From: Drosophila miranda
Lineage: Eukaryota; Arthropoda; Insecta; Diptera; Drosophilidae
Length of the DNA: 64,000 nt
Assembly: GCF_003369915.1 (NCBI RefSeq)
Contig: NC_046675.1
Coordinates: 11,408,001 to 11,472,000, forward strand
Reading direction: 5' to 3'
Shown: positions 34,433 to 45,138 of the stretch, in pieces
How the letters are laid out: every line of letters begins with the position of its first letter
How positions within the stretch are numbered: the stretch's first letter is position 1
The notes under the pieces: generated by a model
What the model saw: the letters and a program-made list of their open reading frames with translations, nothing else
The model's database searches: none
Told to the model about the DNA's origin: nothing
Translations under genes and position numbers: made by a program

Positions 34433-36438
34433 TTATTTGCTACTAACAATCGCCTTGAACTTTGCATCCAAGTACTGAACGCGCTTCAGTAGCTTGTCGC
34501 TGGTGCTGAACTCATTGTACGGCACTGGTATGACCTGGTAGCCACTCTTCTCCAGCAGATCGAATGTCAGGTTCGTCACTCCGCTGGCACTGCGATGCGT
34601 GCCATGGCAAATGTCATGGAAGTCAATCACCATTAGCGCCACCCTAGAAGACGATTTCATACGATTCATTAAATGCCAGTAAGATCCCCTGTAAATCTAG
34701 TGTATCTCACTTAATTGCATTTGCATTCTCCTTGTCCAACGGCAGAGGATTTCTATTGGCATCAAAGTGGCAAAGCGCATCTGGAAGAGGCTCGATTAAA
34801 AGAGAGTTTTGGTTTAGAAGAGAGCAATTCTTTTACCTATAAGAAAACCCATCTTGCTGTCCACCGACGTCTGTACATGGTTAGTGACCGGCAGAAGGCT
34901 CTTGAGAGCATCAAGCATGCCATTTACCAGAATTTGTTTCGTCTTCGTGTGGGCCATAGGTACTTGGTAAGCAGGACTATCAGCTGGCAGCAAAACACCC
35001 TTGTAATCTGTGGCCAGTAGCTGCGCATAACTATTTAGATTCAATAGCCTCATCTTGGAGACGGGTGTCAGGCCGGACTTGTCCTTTTCTAATTGCTCCA
35101 GAAATCCAGGACTAAGAAAAATAGCCAATCGGAGGATTAAATGATACATTTTTCCAAATAATCACTGATATGAAACGCACCTTAAAACCGAATCAAGATG
35201 CTTTTGTTCCACAAGGCCGAGCATGGCCAAGGACCAGACATAGCTTAACCATTCGGATTGCTTGGTGAAGTCTTCCCGCACAATGGATTTTGCAAGTTTA
35301 TTGCTCACATCATCGAGCTGGGCACTCTTAAAGTTCAGCAAAGCCGATGTGAGGAAGTACGCGCTTAGATCTTGAGGGCGGCAGATTTCACTGTTCTTTA
35401 CGAGCCACTGCGTCAGCGATTCCAAGATATCTAACAGATAGGACTCGTTAGTATACAATATACAACAATTTTACAATATTCTTCATGGACTAACCCAAAT
35501 CTCGATAGCGCAAAATGCCTAAGCTGGTGAGTATGGATCCCACTACCGCGGACTTCTCCAAGTTCTTTGGCAGAGCTGCTTGCACATCAGCACAGACCTT
35601 GGCGCCCAGCACCGAGTCCTGGAAGTTCAGCGTGGACATTGCATACAGAACATCCGCCGACTGTTTCAGGTCCAAGGTCTCCGAGGCGCTGCTGATGTTG
35701 AAGGCCAGAGAGCGTAGCAGGGGAGTGCTACGTCGCTTCCGTTGGGCCAGAGTACTCATCACCTTGACCATTTGGGGAAGGCTGATGCTGGCTATCAGCT
35801 TGGCGGCCTCATCGTCTCCAGCCACGCCGAGCACCGTGTTCAGATCGTCCGTGCGGAAGCCGGAAATCCGTTTGGTGTTTCCGTTGACATCGCCGCTGTT
35901 TTTATTATTTCCGCCGCTATTCTTGGGCACAGTGCGGCCCAGCATGCGACAGATGCGCAAGAATCTGGTGTCATTCTCAAATTCAGATATCTTGACGCGG
36001 TCCACGGTGCTCCACTCGGCCAGTATCGAGACGATCCTCAGAGCATGCTTGCGCGAGAAGGCGTTGTTGTTTTCCGTTATGGCCAGCAGTCCGTTGACTG
36101 ATTTCGCATTGACAATCCGGTCATCTATGCTGCTGGAGGCGGGAGTCTTCTTGTCATCCGTTGGGCTCTCGTTCCGCAGCGACTCGAATGCTGCAGCAAC
36201 CAATTGGCCTGCAATTAAAGCGCTTCAGATTAGATCAATCCGATTGGACGGCCGACGTACCTTTTGGTTTCTTAGGATCCGTTGCCGGCGTGCGAGCTTC
36301 AGTCTCGCTCACCTCGGGTCCCTGACCAGTGGCCGCCGTAGCCAGTGGACCACTTGCCGACCGGACATTGCTGCTGTATGCGGCACGGCGGTATATCTGG
36401 GTGACAATACTGCCGGCAAAGCGTTGTAGTCCCAACAT
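34433..36438 (-). CDS. FASTK-family mitochondrial RNA protein with RAP domain (FASTKD4/TBRG4-like)
   Basis: Minus-strand exons 36438-36261, 36208-35495, 35430-35181, 35111-34837, 34780-34711 and 34643-34433 encode 565 residues. All phases agree. The N-terminus is basic and lacks acids (MLGLQRFAGSIVTQIYRRAA), as in a mitochondrial targeting signal. The middle is alpha-helical repeat sequence typical of FAST domains (LAFNISSASETLDLKQSADV, YVWSLAMLGL). The end carries IDALCHFDANRNPLPL and the RAP domain (VALMVIDFHDICH, then GYQVIPVPYNEF). FASTK proteins control mitochondrial mRNA stability and processing; which transcripts this one acts on is not visible. It is transcribed away from lqfR, with a DRE in the shared spacer. 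Confidence 0.87.
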
Positions 36439-36637
36439 TTTCAGTTATGCTCCCAGCGGCGACGAATCTCACTCTTCACGCTGCAATTCCAAAGAAGTTT
36501 ACATAACCTTTTTGTTTACATTTTTTTCAATCAAAACCAGCATGGCAGAGCAGTGCCAAGCCAACAGCAGGCGCTACACTGTACAATTATGAATATTTTC
36601 AGCAAAATCAGCCGTGTTTCATTTAATATTCCAGATA

Positions 36638-36761
36638 TTTATTGAAAACTTTCCTATAAGACGTCGAGAATCCCAGATGACGGCAGCGGCAGCTGATTGA
36701 AGAAGTGCTGCCACCAGGGCTGCAAGACCATCGATGATCCATCGAAATCCTCATCGAAACT
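36638..36761 (-). other. possible terminal exon of an unrecognised minus-strand gene
   Basis: An acceptor (CCACCCTTGTAG) is followed by an open frame, FDEDFDGSSMVLQPWWQHFF then NQLPLPSSGILDVL, a stop, and AATAAA (36643-36638) about 15 nt later. I found no convincing upstream exon with an ATG. Part of the frame lies in one arm of the inverted repeat, so it may be chance. Confidence 0.3.
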
Positions 36762-36999
36762 ACAAGGGTGGTGTGCAATTAAATAGGCTCAATGGGCTCA
36801 ATAAGATCCACTATTAGAGCGGGTCTATATCCTTCGATGCTCCAAGAATTGGTAATTAATTACTGAGTCGGACTGTGATATTTTGTCCAAAAATATGATC
36901 CTCCGCACAAACTAAAATTTAATTCTCTCAAGCGGCATATCGATGGTCGAAAACAACCATCGAACCTATCGATAGTTCCATCGATGCTTTTGCAGCCCT
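36716..36999. repeat. inverted-repeat element, MITE-like, 284 bp
   Basis: The left end AGGGCTGCAAGACCATCGAT and the reverse complement of the right end, AGGGCTGCAAAAGCATCGAT, match at 18 of 20 positions. No clear target-site duplication flanks them. The right arm carries the DRE. A degenerate non-autonomous DNA transposon is possible, as is a palindromic promoter module. Confidence 0.45.
36967..36974. promoter_or_regulatory. DRE (DREF-binding site) near lqfR
   Basis: Perfect palindrome TATCGATA, with half-sites ATCGATG around it. It lies about 320 bp before the lqfR ATG and 530 bp before the FASTK-like ATG. DREs mark housekeeping promoters in flies. Confidence 0.7.
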
Positions 37000-37291
37000 A
37001 AAAGACAGCTCACCAAAAATTTTGCTGCTGTGATTTTATTTAATTTTGGTTTAAATTTTACATTTTTGTTTGTCAGAACTACACGCGGAGTGCGCAAGAT
37101 CAGCACCTAGAGCAGCAGTAAATCACAGTGCGAATTTCCATGCAAAAACACATCTCATTAGCAGACGCACACACAAAAACAACAACGAAAACGAGTTCGA
37201 GTTCGTGCTGTAGTTAAATTTTTCAGCCAGCAGCCAATCCAGTGTACGGTTTGATTGTGTGAAAAATTCCAGAGGATAAAATTGCTTCAAA

Positions 37292-37708
37292 ATGGTTGAT
37301 AAATTTATAAGCATGTGGAAAGTGCGCGAATTGGCGGACAAAGTGTAAGTTGCGTATAGATAGTGATAATGATGGTACATACACATGCACTCAAGATAAT
37401 GAAACGGTGTGTACAACATTCTCTTTGAGTAAATGGAGGAGACACTCCCACGCCCCTACACTTTCTTACCCACCCCCACTCCATCCCCATTACACTTGAG
37501 CGGACAGGTGCTAATATTTGATTTTCGTGCCCGAAAGGGAATTAGGCTTAGACGTTCTCCTAATTTATGGGGAATAGTCATTCAAGATGCATTTTTGGTG
37601 TTGGATTGTGGCCGTGTCTGTTGCTGCTTTCAAGGTTGTTCGTAATTCCAAAATGAGCTCAACTCGGAGCCACATAAACACAAAGCCATTCCCATACACA
37701 GGCCAGCA

Positions 37709-37749
<41 letters not shown>

Positions 37750-40700
37750 TGCTTTATCAAGAAAACATTTTGCTTGCCTTCCGCTGCCCAAATATAACAG
37801 AAATGTATTTCCACCTGTGTTAACACTTCCAGTTCCAGTCTGGTCTGCCTCTGCGTTGACTTTCCAGTGAAATTTCTGTTTTGCCATCAACGTATTAATT
37901 ACTTTTTGCTGCTGCCCCGTGCGTGTTTTCCACACACCTGTGGGTGGCACGAGTGTGTGTTCCGTCCCCCAAATGTGGCGATCGTTTCCCCTACCCCTGC
38001 CTTCCGTTCCACATAATTGAACCCAAGTTGCAGGCATGGCACTGTGAGGGCTACTACTTTTCCTGCTAGCACTGTCCGGTGCTGGTACACTGTGGCTTAT
38101 CTAGAAATTGATAAGGGCCTCTGGCCCAGTTGCGACAATTAACACTTGCTCGCGCTCCCATCACGTTTCGAATGTCATACCGAAGCCATGTTTGCTTCAG
38201 CTTATCGTAACAGCTTGAAGCCCCCGCTGGCACATCGTATTTCTTAAGTTTTGCAATGACCAGCCCCTCTGCTTGCCCCCCGCAGCACCAATGTCGTGAT
38301 GAACTACACCGAGACGGAGGGAAAGGTGCGGGAGGCCACCAACGACGATCCCTGGGGACCCACGGGGCCGCTCATGCAGGAGCTGGCCTACGCCACCTTC
38401 TCCTACGAGACGTTCCCGGAAGTCATGTCTATGCTGTGGAAGCGCATGCTGCAGGATAACAAGACAAACTGGCGACGAACCTACAAGGTAAATCCGTTCG
38501 TGTGCTCCAATTGGATTAAGCTAATTACAATGCGAAATCCCTAATTACAGAGTCTTCTCCTGCTTAACTATTTGGTGCGCAATGGGTCGGAGCGCGTGGT
38601 GACATCATCGCGGGAGCACATCTACGATCTGCGCTCGTTGGAGAACTACACTTTCACCGACGAGGGCGGCAAAGATCAGGGTATTAATGTTAGGCATAAG
38701 GTACGAGAGCTTATAGACTTCATTCAGGATGATGATCGCTTGCGCGAGGAGCGCAAAAAGGCGAAAAAGAACAAGGACAAGTACATCGGCATGAGCAGCG
38801 ATGCCATGGGCATGCGTGGCTCCAGTGGATATAGCGGCTATAGTGGAGGCGGTGGTGGTGGCGGCGGCGGAAGTGGGGGCTACAACGATGGAGACTGGCG
38901 CACAAATCGTGGCGACAATTGGTGTAAGTATATCACAATCGATGGGTAATGGAACAGATATTGATTGCCGCCGTTGCAGACTCCGACAAGTCGGCCGGTG
39001 ATCGGTACGAAGATGAAGATACTCATTACGATGGAGAGCGCGAGGGCTCTGACAGCGACTCCCCGAGTCCCAGGTAGGTGTTCAATCAATATTCACAAAC
39101 ATTTAGACGGCAGCTAGCCATGGTTCTCTTCTTTCAGGCGAAACTATCGCTACAATGATCGGGCAAGTCCCGCCGAAGTGGCCACCGAGACCAGCAAAGC
39201 GCCCAACCTCAACATGAACATCCGTACAGCCAAGACCGTCGTCAGCTCGCCAGTGACCAAGCAGCCGGGTTCGGCATCGGCTTCATCTGGTGCGGCCAAG
39301 CCGGCGCCATCGCAGAAGAAGATCGATCTGGGTGCGGCAGCCACCTTTGGCAAGCAGCCGCCGAGCAGCGCCGCTGGCATTCACTCGCCCACGCACCGCG
39401 ACACACCCACCAGCCTAGATCTTATGGGCGGCGGCTCACCCAGCAGCAGCCGCAGCAATATCCAGAACAACAATACACAAAGCAATAACGATCTGCTGGA
39501 TGATCTGTTCAAGACCTGTGCCACAACGCCAGAGAAGACTCTGAACAGCGCAGCTGTCATTGTGAACGACGATGACGACTTCAATCCGCGTGCTCCGGAA
39601 GCCGGACAACAGGAGTTTGGTGATTTTGCGTCTGCGTTTGGGGGCAGCTCATCGGCTCCCGTCAGCGAGCCGCCGTCGACGGGCATACTCCCAGCGGCCA
39701 GCAATGATGAATTTGCCGACTTTGCCGCATTCCAAGGCTCAACGACATCGACCTCGGCGCTGGATGGCAATCTGTTGAAGACAGCGACGCCAGCGAACGA
39801 CTCCTTTGACTTGTTCAATGCGGCTTCGCCTCCAGCAGCAGCGGCAGCAACAGGGGGAACGGCCACAGATCTTCTGGCTGGACTGGGGGATCTGTCGATA
39901 CACCAAAGCATGCCCATGGGTGAGTTTTAACGTAGTTTAGATTAAGATTATGAGTTAGACCTAGACTAGAGTTAGGCTTAGGCTTAGGATCGGCGATTCG
40001 AGTATGTACGAGAGTATTTAGGAAACGTTGCATGTCGGCGCGCCCCTTGGAGCTTGACTAGAGCCCATATCTCTAGCTCGGGCTCCCCCCCCCCACACAC
40101 ACAAACACACACTACACTCTCCTCCACATAAACGGCAACATATTCCAATCGGATGCACTCGTTCTCTTCTCTCATTCTCTCTCGCAGCAGCAGCTGTTGA
40201 AATGCAGTTGGTAGCCACTAACCAGCAGTCGCTGCCGCTTCCCCCACCGCCGGAGTGGGTGCATCAGGCCCTCACTAGGGCTGTAAAAGATCTGCATGAT
40301 CTGGGGCAGGTTGAGAGCACATCAGATGCCGCCCTGGTTGCTGCCACTCTGCAGAAACTACACACCTTGAATGCCCTCCCAGGATATGCCACGCCCGAGC
40401 TGCTGGTGGGACTCGATCGTCAGGCATTCGATTGGACTGCGCTGGTGGCCAATGGCGAGTACTCGGCTCTGCTGAGCCAGCTAGTTGGATTGTTCAGCCC
40501 GGACTGGCCAGAGCCCACGCGCGATTTGGATGTCCTCAATGTGCTGCGGATGGACCACAGCTTTCCGTATACACAGGTGGCCTTTGAGACGCTGCACAGG
40601 CAGCTGGATAGACTGCCGGGCACAATCAGCTCTCTGTTTGGAGCTCTGCTGCAGGATGAGGGTCTGCTGTCCATTAGTTTGCTGCACATCTCGCGCCAGA

Positions 40701-43700
40701 GGGCTGTGCTGATGCAGCGCTTCGCTCGCACTATTAAGGTGATGCCCGAGAGACTGGTGGAGGAGCACGATGCCCAGGTCAGGCAGTTCATTCAGCTGAT
40801 CATTGGACTGCCGTCTGAGGTGGCCAACCGCTTGGGCCGCCAGCTGCCGGCGATGTATGCCCCCGCGCGATATGGACATCTGCTGCTACGACAGTGGCTG
40901 AGGTCCCTGCACTTTGTGCTGCAATGCGAGGACAGCTCGGAATACTTTGACTTGTCGCCGTACTCGTGGCTGCTCTCGCAGCTGGTCAACCATTTCCATG
41001 ATGCCGCCACCTTGGAGGAGCTCCTGCTTGTGCTGAAGGACTATGCAGTGGCCCCCAGTGGTCGAAGAGTGGTAGAGTCCATCCTGCTTGAGCTGGAGCC
41101 TGCAGCCTGCCTAAAGGTGGCTCAGTCTGCCCTTTCGGCCCAACTCAATCTGTATGTGCTGCTCGGACCGGCTGCCCTGGATGTTGCCCCCCACTGGAGG
41201 CACTGCCTGCTGCAGAAGCTGCCCCTCCAGCGGACGCCCAGCGAAAACAAACAGCTCTTCCCACTGGTGTCCTACCTGCACGCCGTGGCTCCCGCCGAGC
41301 TGCAGGTGCTCTTCAATCAGCTGCTTGGGATCTGGTCGAAGCGCATCTCCCTGCAGAAGCTGAGCGGCCAGGAGCACTTGGCCATATCCAAGCTGCTAGT
41401 CCTCTCCGGGAAGTGCCTGTGCAAGGGACTGGAGGTGGGTCTGGACAGCAAGCGGCAGCTGCACGACGGCCTGAGCCATCATCTGGAGTCGCCGGATGCC
41501 CTGCAGCGGCACGTGGGAATGAAGACAGTGGAGCTGCTGTTCAACTTTATGGAGCAGCCTGATTGCAAGGACGAGGATCGCCTGCGCTTCAACTACGATT
41601 TCATGCGGGAGACGCCCCAATGGCACATTTTCGAGGAGTTCGATGAGTTGGCTCTGTTCGAGTGCCCCCGCAAGACGGAGTTGGACGAAAGACCCAGTCC
41701 AGAGCATGTCAAGCAATTGGAATCACATCTACGGCAATTCATGGGCAGTCTAGAGGAAGAAAGAACCGTTCAGATCCCAATAGAGCCGAAGGACAAGCCG
41801 TCGGTGATAAAAGAGAATCTCAAAATGCAGTTGGACTCGGATGATGAGCCGCCATTGGACTCGGACGACGATGACGATCTGAAACCGTACGACATGTCGA
41901 ATGACATCTCCGCCACCATCGAGCAGCGACCCAAGTTCCTGCTGGACCTGCTGCAGCTCCTTCGCTCCAGGTGCGAGAACTATCAGGTCTTTGAAGGAGC
42001 TCTGGGCACAGCCGAACAGCTCATCCGCGGCCAGCTGGCCAGGCACGATGCCAAACTGGCCCTGGACCTCATTCGGCTGTTTATCACCCTGGAAATGCAG
42101 TTCTATTTCGAGGACTTTGAGCGCACGCAGTTCAACTGCTGCGTGGCCATCTGTGTCGCCCATCCCGGCCCCTGCGCGGAGTACTTGTGCCGACAGTTTC
42201 ACACTGACAACTCCTGCTATGCGGCCAACGTGCGCATCCTGATCCTCCAGGTATTGGCAGCAGCGGCCAAGGAAATTTCAGGCGACAATCACCAAACAGA
42301 TGAGAGTGTATCGTTGGACATTGTATCGCCGGCTGCCAAGCAGCCGCGCAAGTTTCAACTGCAACACGAGGAAGACAGTCCAGCGGTGCGTCTGGCTGCC
42401 GCCCAGCGGATCATACGCGAGCGCCTGCGGGCAAAGACGAGGCGGTATTTCAGCAAACCCAAGACCCTAGTGGGACAGCAGCAGGAGCGGACGAACCCTT
42501 ACCATCCCGTGGCCGGAACGTTCTTCTTCAGCCTGGTGCGTGGCCAGCGCACCCGCCAGATGCTGTACGTGAAGTACGAGGATATTGCGCACAACATTGA
42601 TACCCAGCTGCTGGTCAATCTGTTGCACACGCTGTCCGTGCTGGTGATGTGCTCGCAGAACTGTACGCTGCTGCCGATGATGACCGGCGAGATCTTCGAT
42701 CTGTGCGCCTTTGTGCGCTTCAATGCCGAGGCCCGCGTTCGAGCGGCCACGCTGCAGCTGATTGGTATTGCTCTGGTCACCACCCCCGGCCAGGTGCTGA
42801 CCCAGCACTTTGCCGAATCGCTGATTGAGCTCGAGCGCTGGCTGGAGGACTTCGTACGCTTTCCCTTGGTCGGCGGCGAGACCTCGGAGGAGTGCCGCGA
42901 CCTGGCCCAGCAAATACTGAGCACATGCTACAAGCTCTTCGACACAGCGGCCATGGAGCAGGCATCTTAGGATCTTAAGATATACATATGAATTCCTCCC
43001 AGAAACATGCTGTCCTTAACATTTCATAATTTGTAGTATTAAGCTGATATAAATAGCATATGTGTAACTCTTGGAACTGTCTTTATGTATTCCGAAGCTT
43101 GCCAAAAAACTAAAGCCATTGTACTAAAGCAGGTACTATATACAGATCAACAGATTGATTTCATTTCAACTATGTATGTTCTTTTATTTATTTGTTTTCT
43201 TTCCTCCCACACTGCATATATGCATAAACACACAAATCGGATATGATTTCGTTCGTTACCAAAAAACATACTACATTCCTTCAATTGCGATCGATTGCGA
43301 AAAGCATTTCTCAATATTCCGGGCATTGTGTCGCAGCCGCAGCCGCAGCCGCGGATGCACTAGGTAAACGATAAAACAGAACAAAACAATCAATCTAGAG
43401 CAACAGCAGCAGCAGCAACTGTACTACTCTACCTGTAACCAAGATACGAACTATCTATCGTATTCGTATCTTTTGTTTATGTAATTTGCACGCGACAACT
43501 TGTTTTTGCTGCGCCTGTGCTCATCAATGCTTCCAGTAGTAGATCACATCACCCAGTAGTCGCACAAAAGTCTATTCGACGCCACAGTCACAGTCACAGC
43601 CACAGCCACACATACACACAAGCTTCTTTTGTAAAACCTATATCCATTCTATGAGGCAAACACTATAACATTTGACTATATTCCATCCGCTCTTTTCAGA

Positions 43701-44217
43701 CAATATGTTGCCGCCCATTGCCGCCGTCACGGGCAATAATCTGCTGCAGCCCATGTCCATATCCAACAATAATAAGACCACAAACGGAGGAGCTGGGGGC
43801 GCTGCCACAGCGGCGGCCAGTGCCGCCGCCCAGGCAGCCAATGTGGGTGCCACCTGGTCGGGCAATCTGAAGGCCGGGAACCTCAACATTGATCTGGACA
43901 ATCTTCTGATGAGCAAAGCGGGCAAATCCAATGCGCCCGCTCTTTCGATGAATGCATTAAAGACACAGAGTCCGGCCAAGACCCAGGTGCCGTTGAATAT
44001 CCAAACGACCGGGGGCGGCGGTTTTACTGGCCTCTCGCCCCTGACCAGTCCCAATCTGTTCGGGGCGCAGCAGCCACAGTCAAACATTCCACAGAACCAA
44101 GCAGCATTTGCCAACTTCGGAGCGTTCCAGCAGCAGCCGTCACAGAACCACAGCAATAATAATAATAATAATATTAACAACAATGGCAGCGCGTCGGCTT
44201 TTGATTTGTTTCAATGA
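37292..44217 (+). CDS. lqfR: liquid facets-Related: Golgi epsin (epsinR) with alternative Tel2 fusion
   Basis: Exons 37292-37344, 38286-38487, 38551-38923, 38980-39073 and 39138-39919 are common. They splice either to 43700-44217 (673 residues in all) or to 40188-42970 (1,428 residues); both joins keep frame. Residues 1-160 are an ENTH domain (VVMNYTETEGKVREATNDDP, WKRMLQDNKTNWRRTYK, NGSERVVTSSREHIYDLRSL), which binds phosphoinositides and bends membrane. The unstructured middle has AP-1 gamma-ear-type motifs (EFGDFASAF, EFADFAAF), as expected for an adaptor at the Golgi and endosomes. The last exon of the short form is Asn/Ala-rich and ends SAFDLFQ. Fusion to Tel2 has been described for lqfR in D. 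melanogaster. Intron 1 is 941 nt and includes a GT run at 37712-37748. Confidence 0.95.
37345..38285 (+). other. lqfR intron 1
   Basis: GTAAGT donor and CCCCGCAG acceptor. It contains a perfect GT microsatellite (37712-37748); I see no exon or RNA gene. Confidence 0.7.
37712..37748 (+). repeat. GT microsatellite in lqfR intron 1
   Basis: Uninterrupted GT run of about 18 units. Confidence 0.9.
40188..42970 (+). CDS. lqfR: Tel2/TELO2 exon nested in lqfR
   Basis: A single 2.8-kb exon after the acceptor TCTCTCGCAG. Its first codons (AAAVEM) join the G left over from exon 5 in frame, so it is made as an epsinR-Tel2 fusion; the internal ATG at 40202 could also start a Tel2-only protein. The 922 residues from that ATG form a helical-repeat protein of TELO2 type. 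They include an acidic linker (LDSDDEPPLDSDDDDDLKPY) followed by the conserved C-terminal region (FFFSLVRGQRTRQMLYVKYE). TELO2 works with TTI1/TTI2 and HSP90 to stabilise PIKK kinases (mTOR, ATM, ATR). No second copy is in this window. Confidence 0.9.
42971..43699 (+). other. Tel2-form 3' UTR and intron before the lqfR terminal exon
   Basis: AT-rich after the Tel2 stop, then CAG and CAC/CAG-rich simple sequence (43330-43350, 43395-43425, 43580-43620), with the acceptor CTCTTTTCAG at 43690-43699. No separate gene is seen. Confidence 0.6.
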
Positions 44218-45138
44218 TATTGTTTAGCTTAATTAACTATTCCCCCCTATACACCCAGAACCTTCCTTCCGCACTTTCCACGCACTTTCCGCACATTTCC
44301 ACGCTGCACGAGTCACTTGTGTCTTCTATCTATCCCGGTCCCTGGATGTATAAAGTTTAAGGAGCGTCAGTGCTTGTTTCTAGATTGATTGTTAAACAAA
44401 TGGCAGTTCCAGTCTTTGCCCTGCCCTCTACTTCCTTCCTTACGATACTAACCCTACGATCACGATCACATATGAATTCTGCATCCGTCCCATGTGTCCA
44501 CTCGGAATTTTTGAATGAATGTTGTCATGAAATGCAATAAGTAATACAGAAAGGAAACGAAATATAAATGGTTGTACCAAATGGATATGTTAGCACAACA
44601 CTCTTGGACGGACGGCCGATCGATCCAATCCATCATTGAAATTGTTAAACAAAAAAATACTATCAATAATGAAATCAAACAATGTTTAGCAATAGTTAAT
44701 GTTACGATGTGTCTGTATATAAAAATTGTATGTAAAACAAATTATGAAATATAAAAAAATTGAAAACAACAGTCCACTAAATGCATATATTCCAGGTGCT
44801 CGTTCCGTTTACTATTCCATGTCGTACTAAAGTGCTCCTATTTCTTTCATTGCTTGGAGATTTAACGCCAGCCAAATGCATAATCCAGTGCAATCAGAAT
44901 CCCCGAATATCCAAAAACAAAACACATGTCGTGTCCTGTTCAACTCGAGACTGGGACCGACTGAGGCTCGGTCCCAGGAATCCAAAAACAAAGGTTTTTT
45001 TCTGAGGGAATACCCTGAGTAATTGTTTATTGAAATTGAAGTGCCAACTAAATGAAAATACAGAAGAAAATTGTGTATAAAGTAAAACCATATTGGGAAC
45101 CTAAAACTAAGCTGAATGTTAAGGTGGGGGTGTGGTCA
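44218..45138. other. 3' region of lqfR and Nop56 (convergent)
   Basis: The lqfR 3' UTR runs to an A-rich end near 44755 (ATTATGAAATATAAAAAAATTG). A perfect 10-bp-stem hairpin is at 44951-44977. Nop56 transcription enters from the right. No other gene is supported. Confidence 0.5.
44951..44977 (+). other. perfect hairpin between convergent 3' ends
   Basis: CTGGGACCGA pairs with TCGGTCCCAG around the 7-nt loop CTGAGGC. It lies about 160 bp beyond the Nop56 stop, within its possible 3' UTR or just past it. Confidence 0.6.

Larger units (their letters stand above)
36439..37291. other. divergent promoter region between the FASTK-like gene and lqfR, with inverted repeat
   Basis: About 850 bp. It contains a DRE, an inverted-repeat element and a possible orphan minus-strand terminal exon (listed separately). 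The right third is lqfR 5' leader. Confidence 0.5.
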
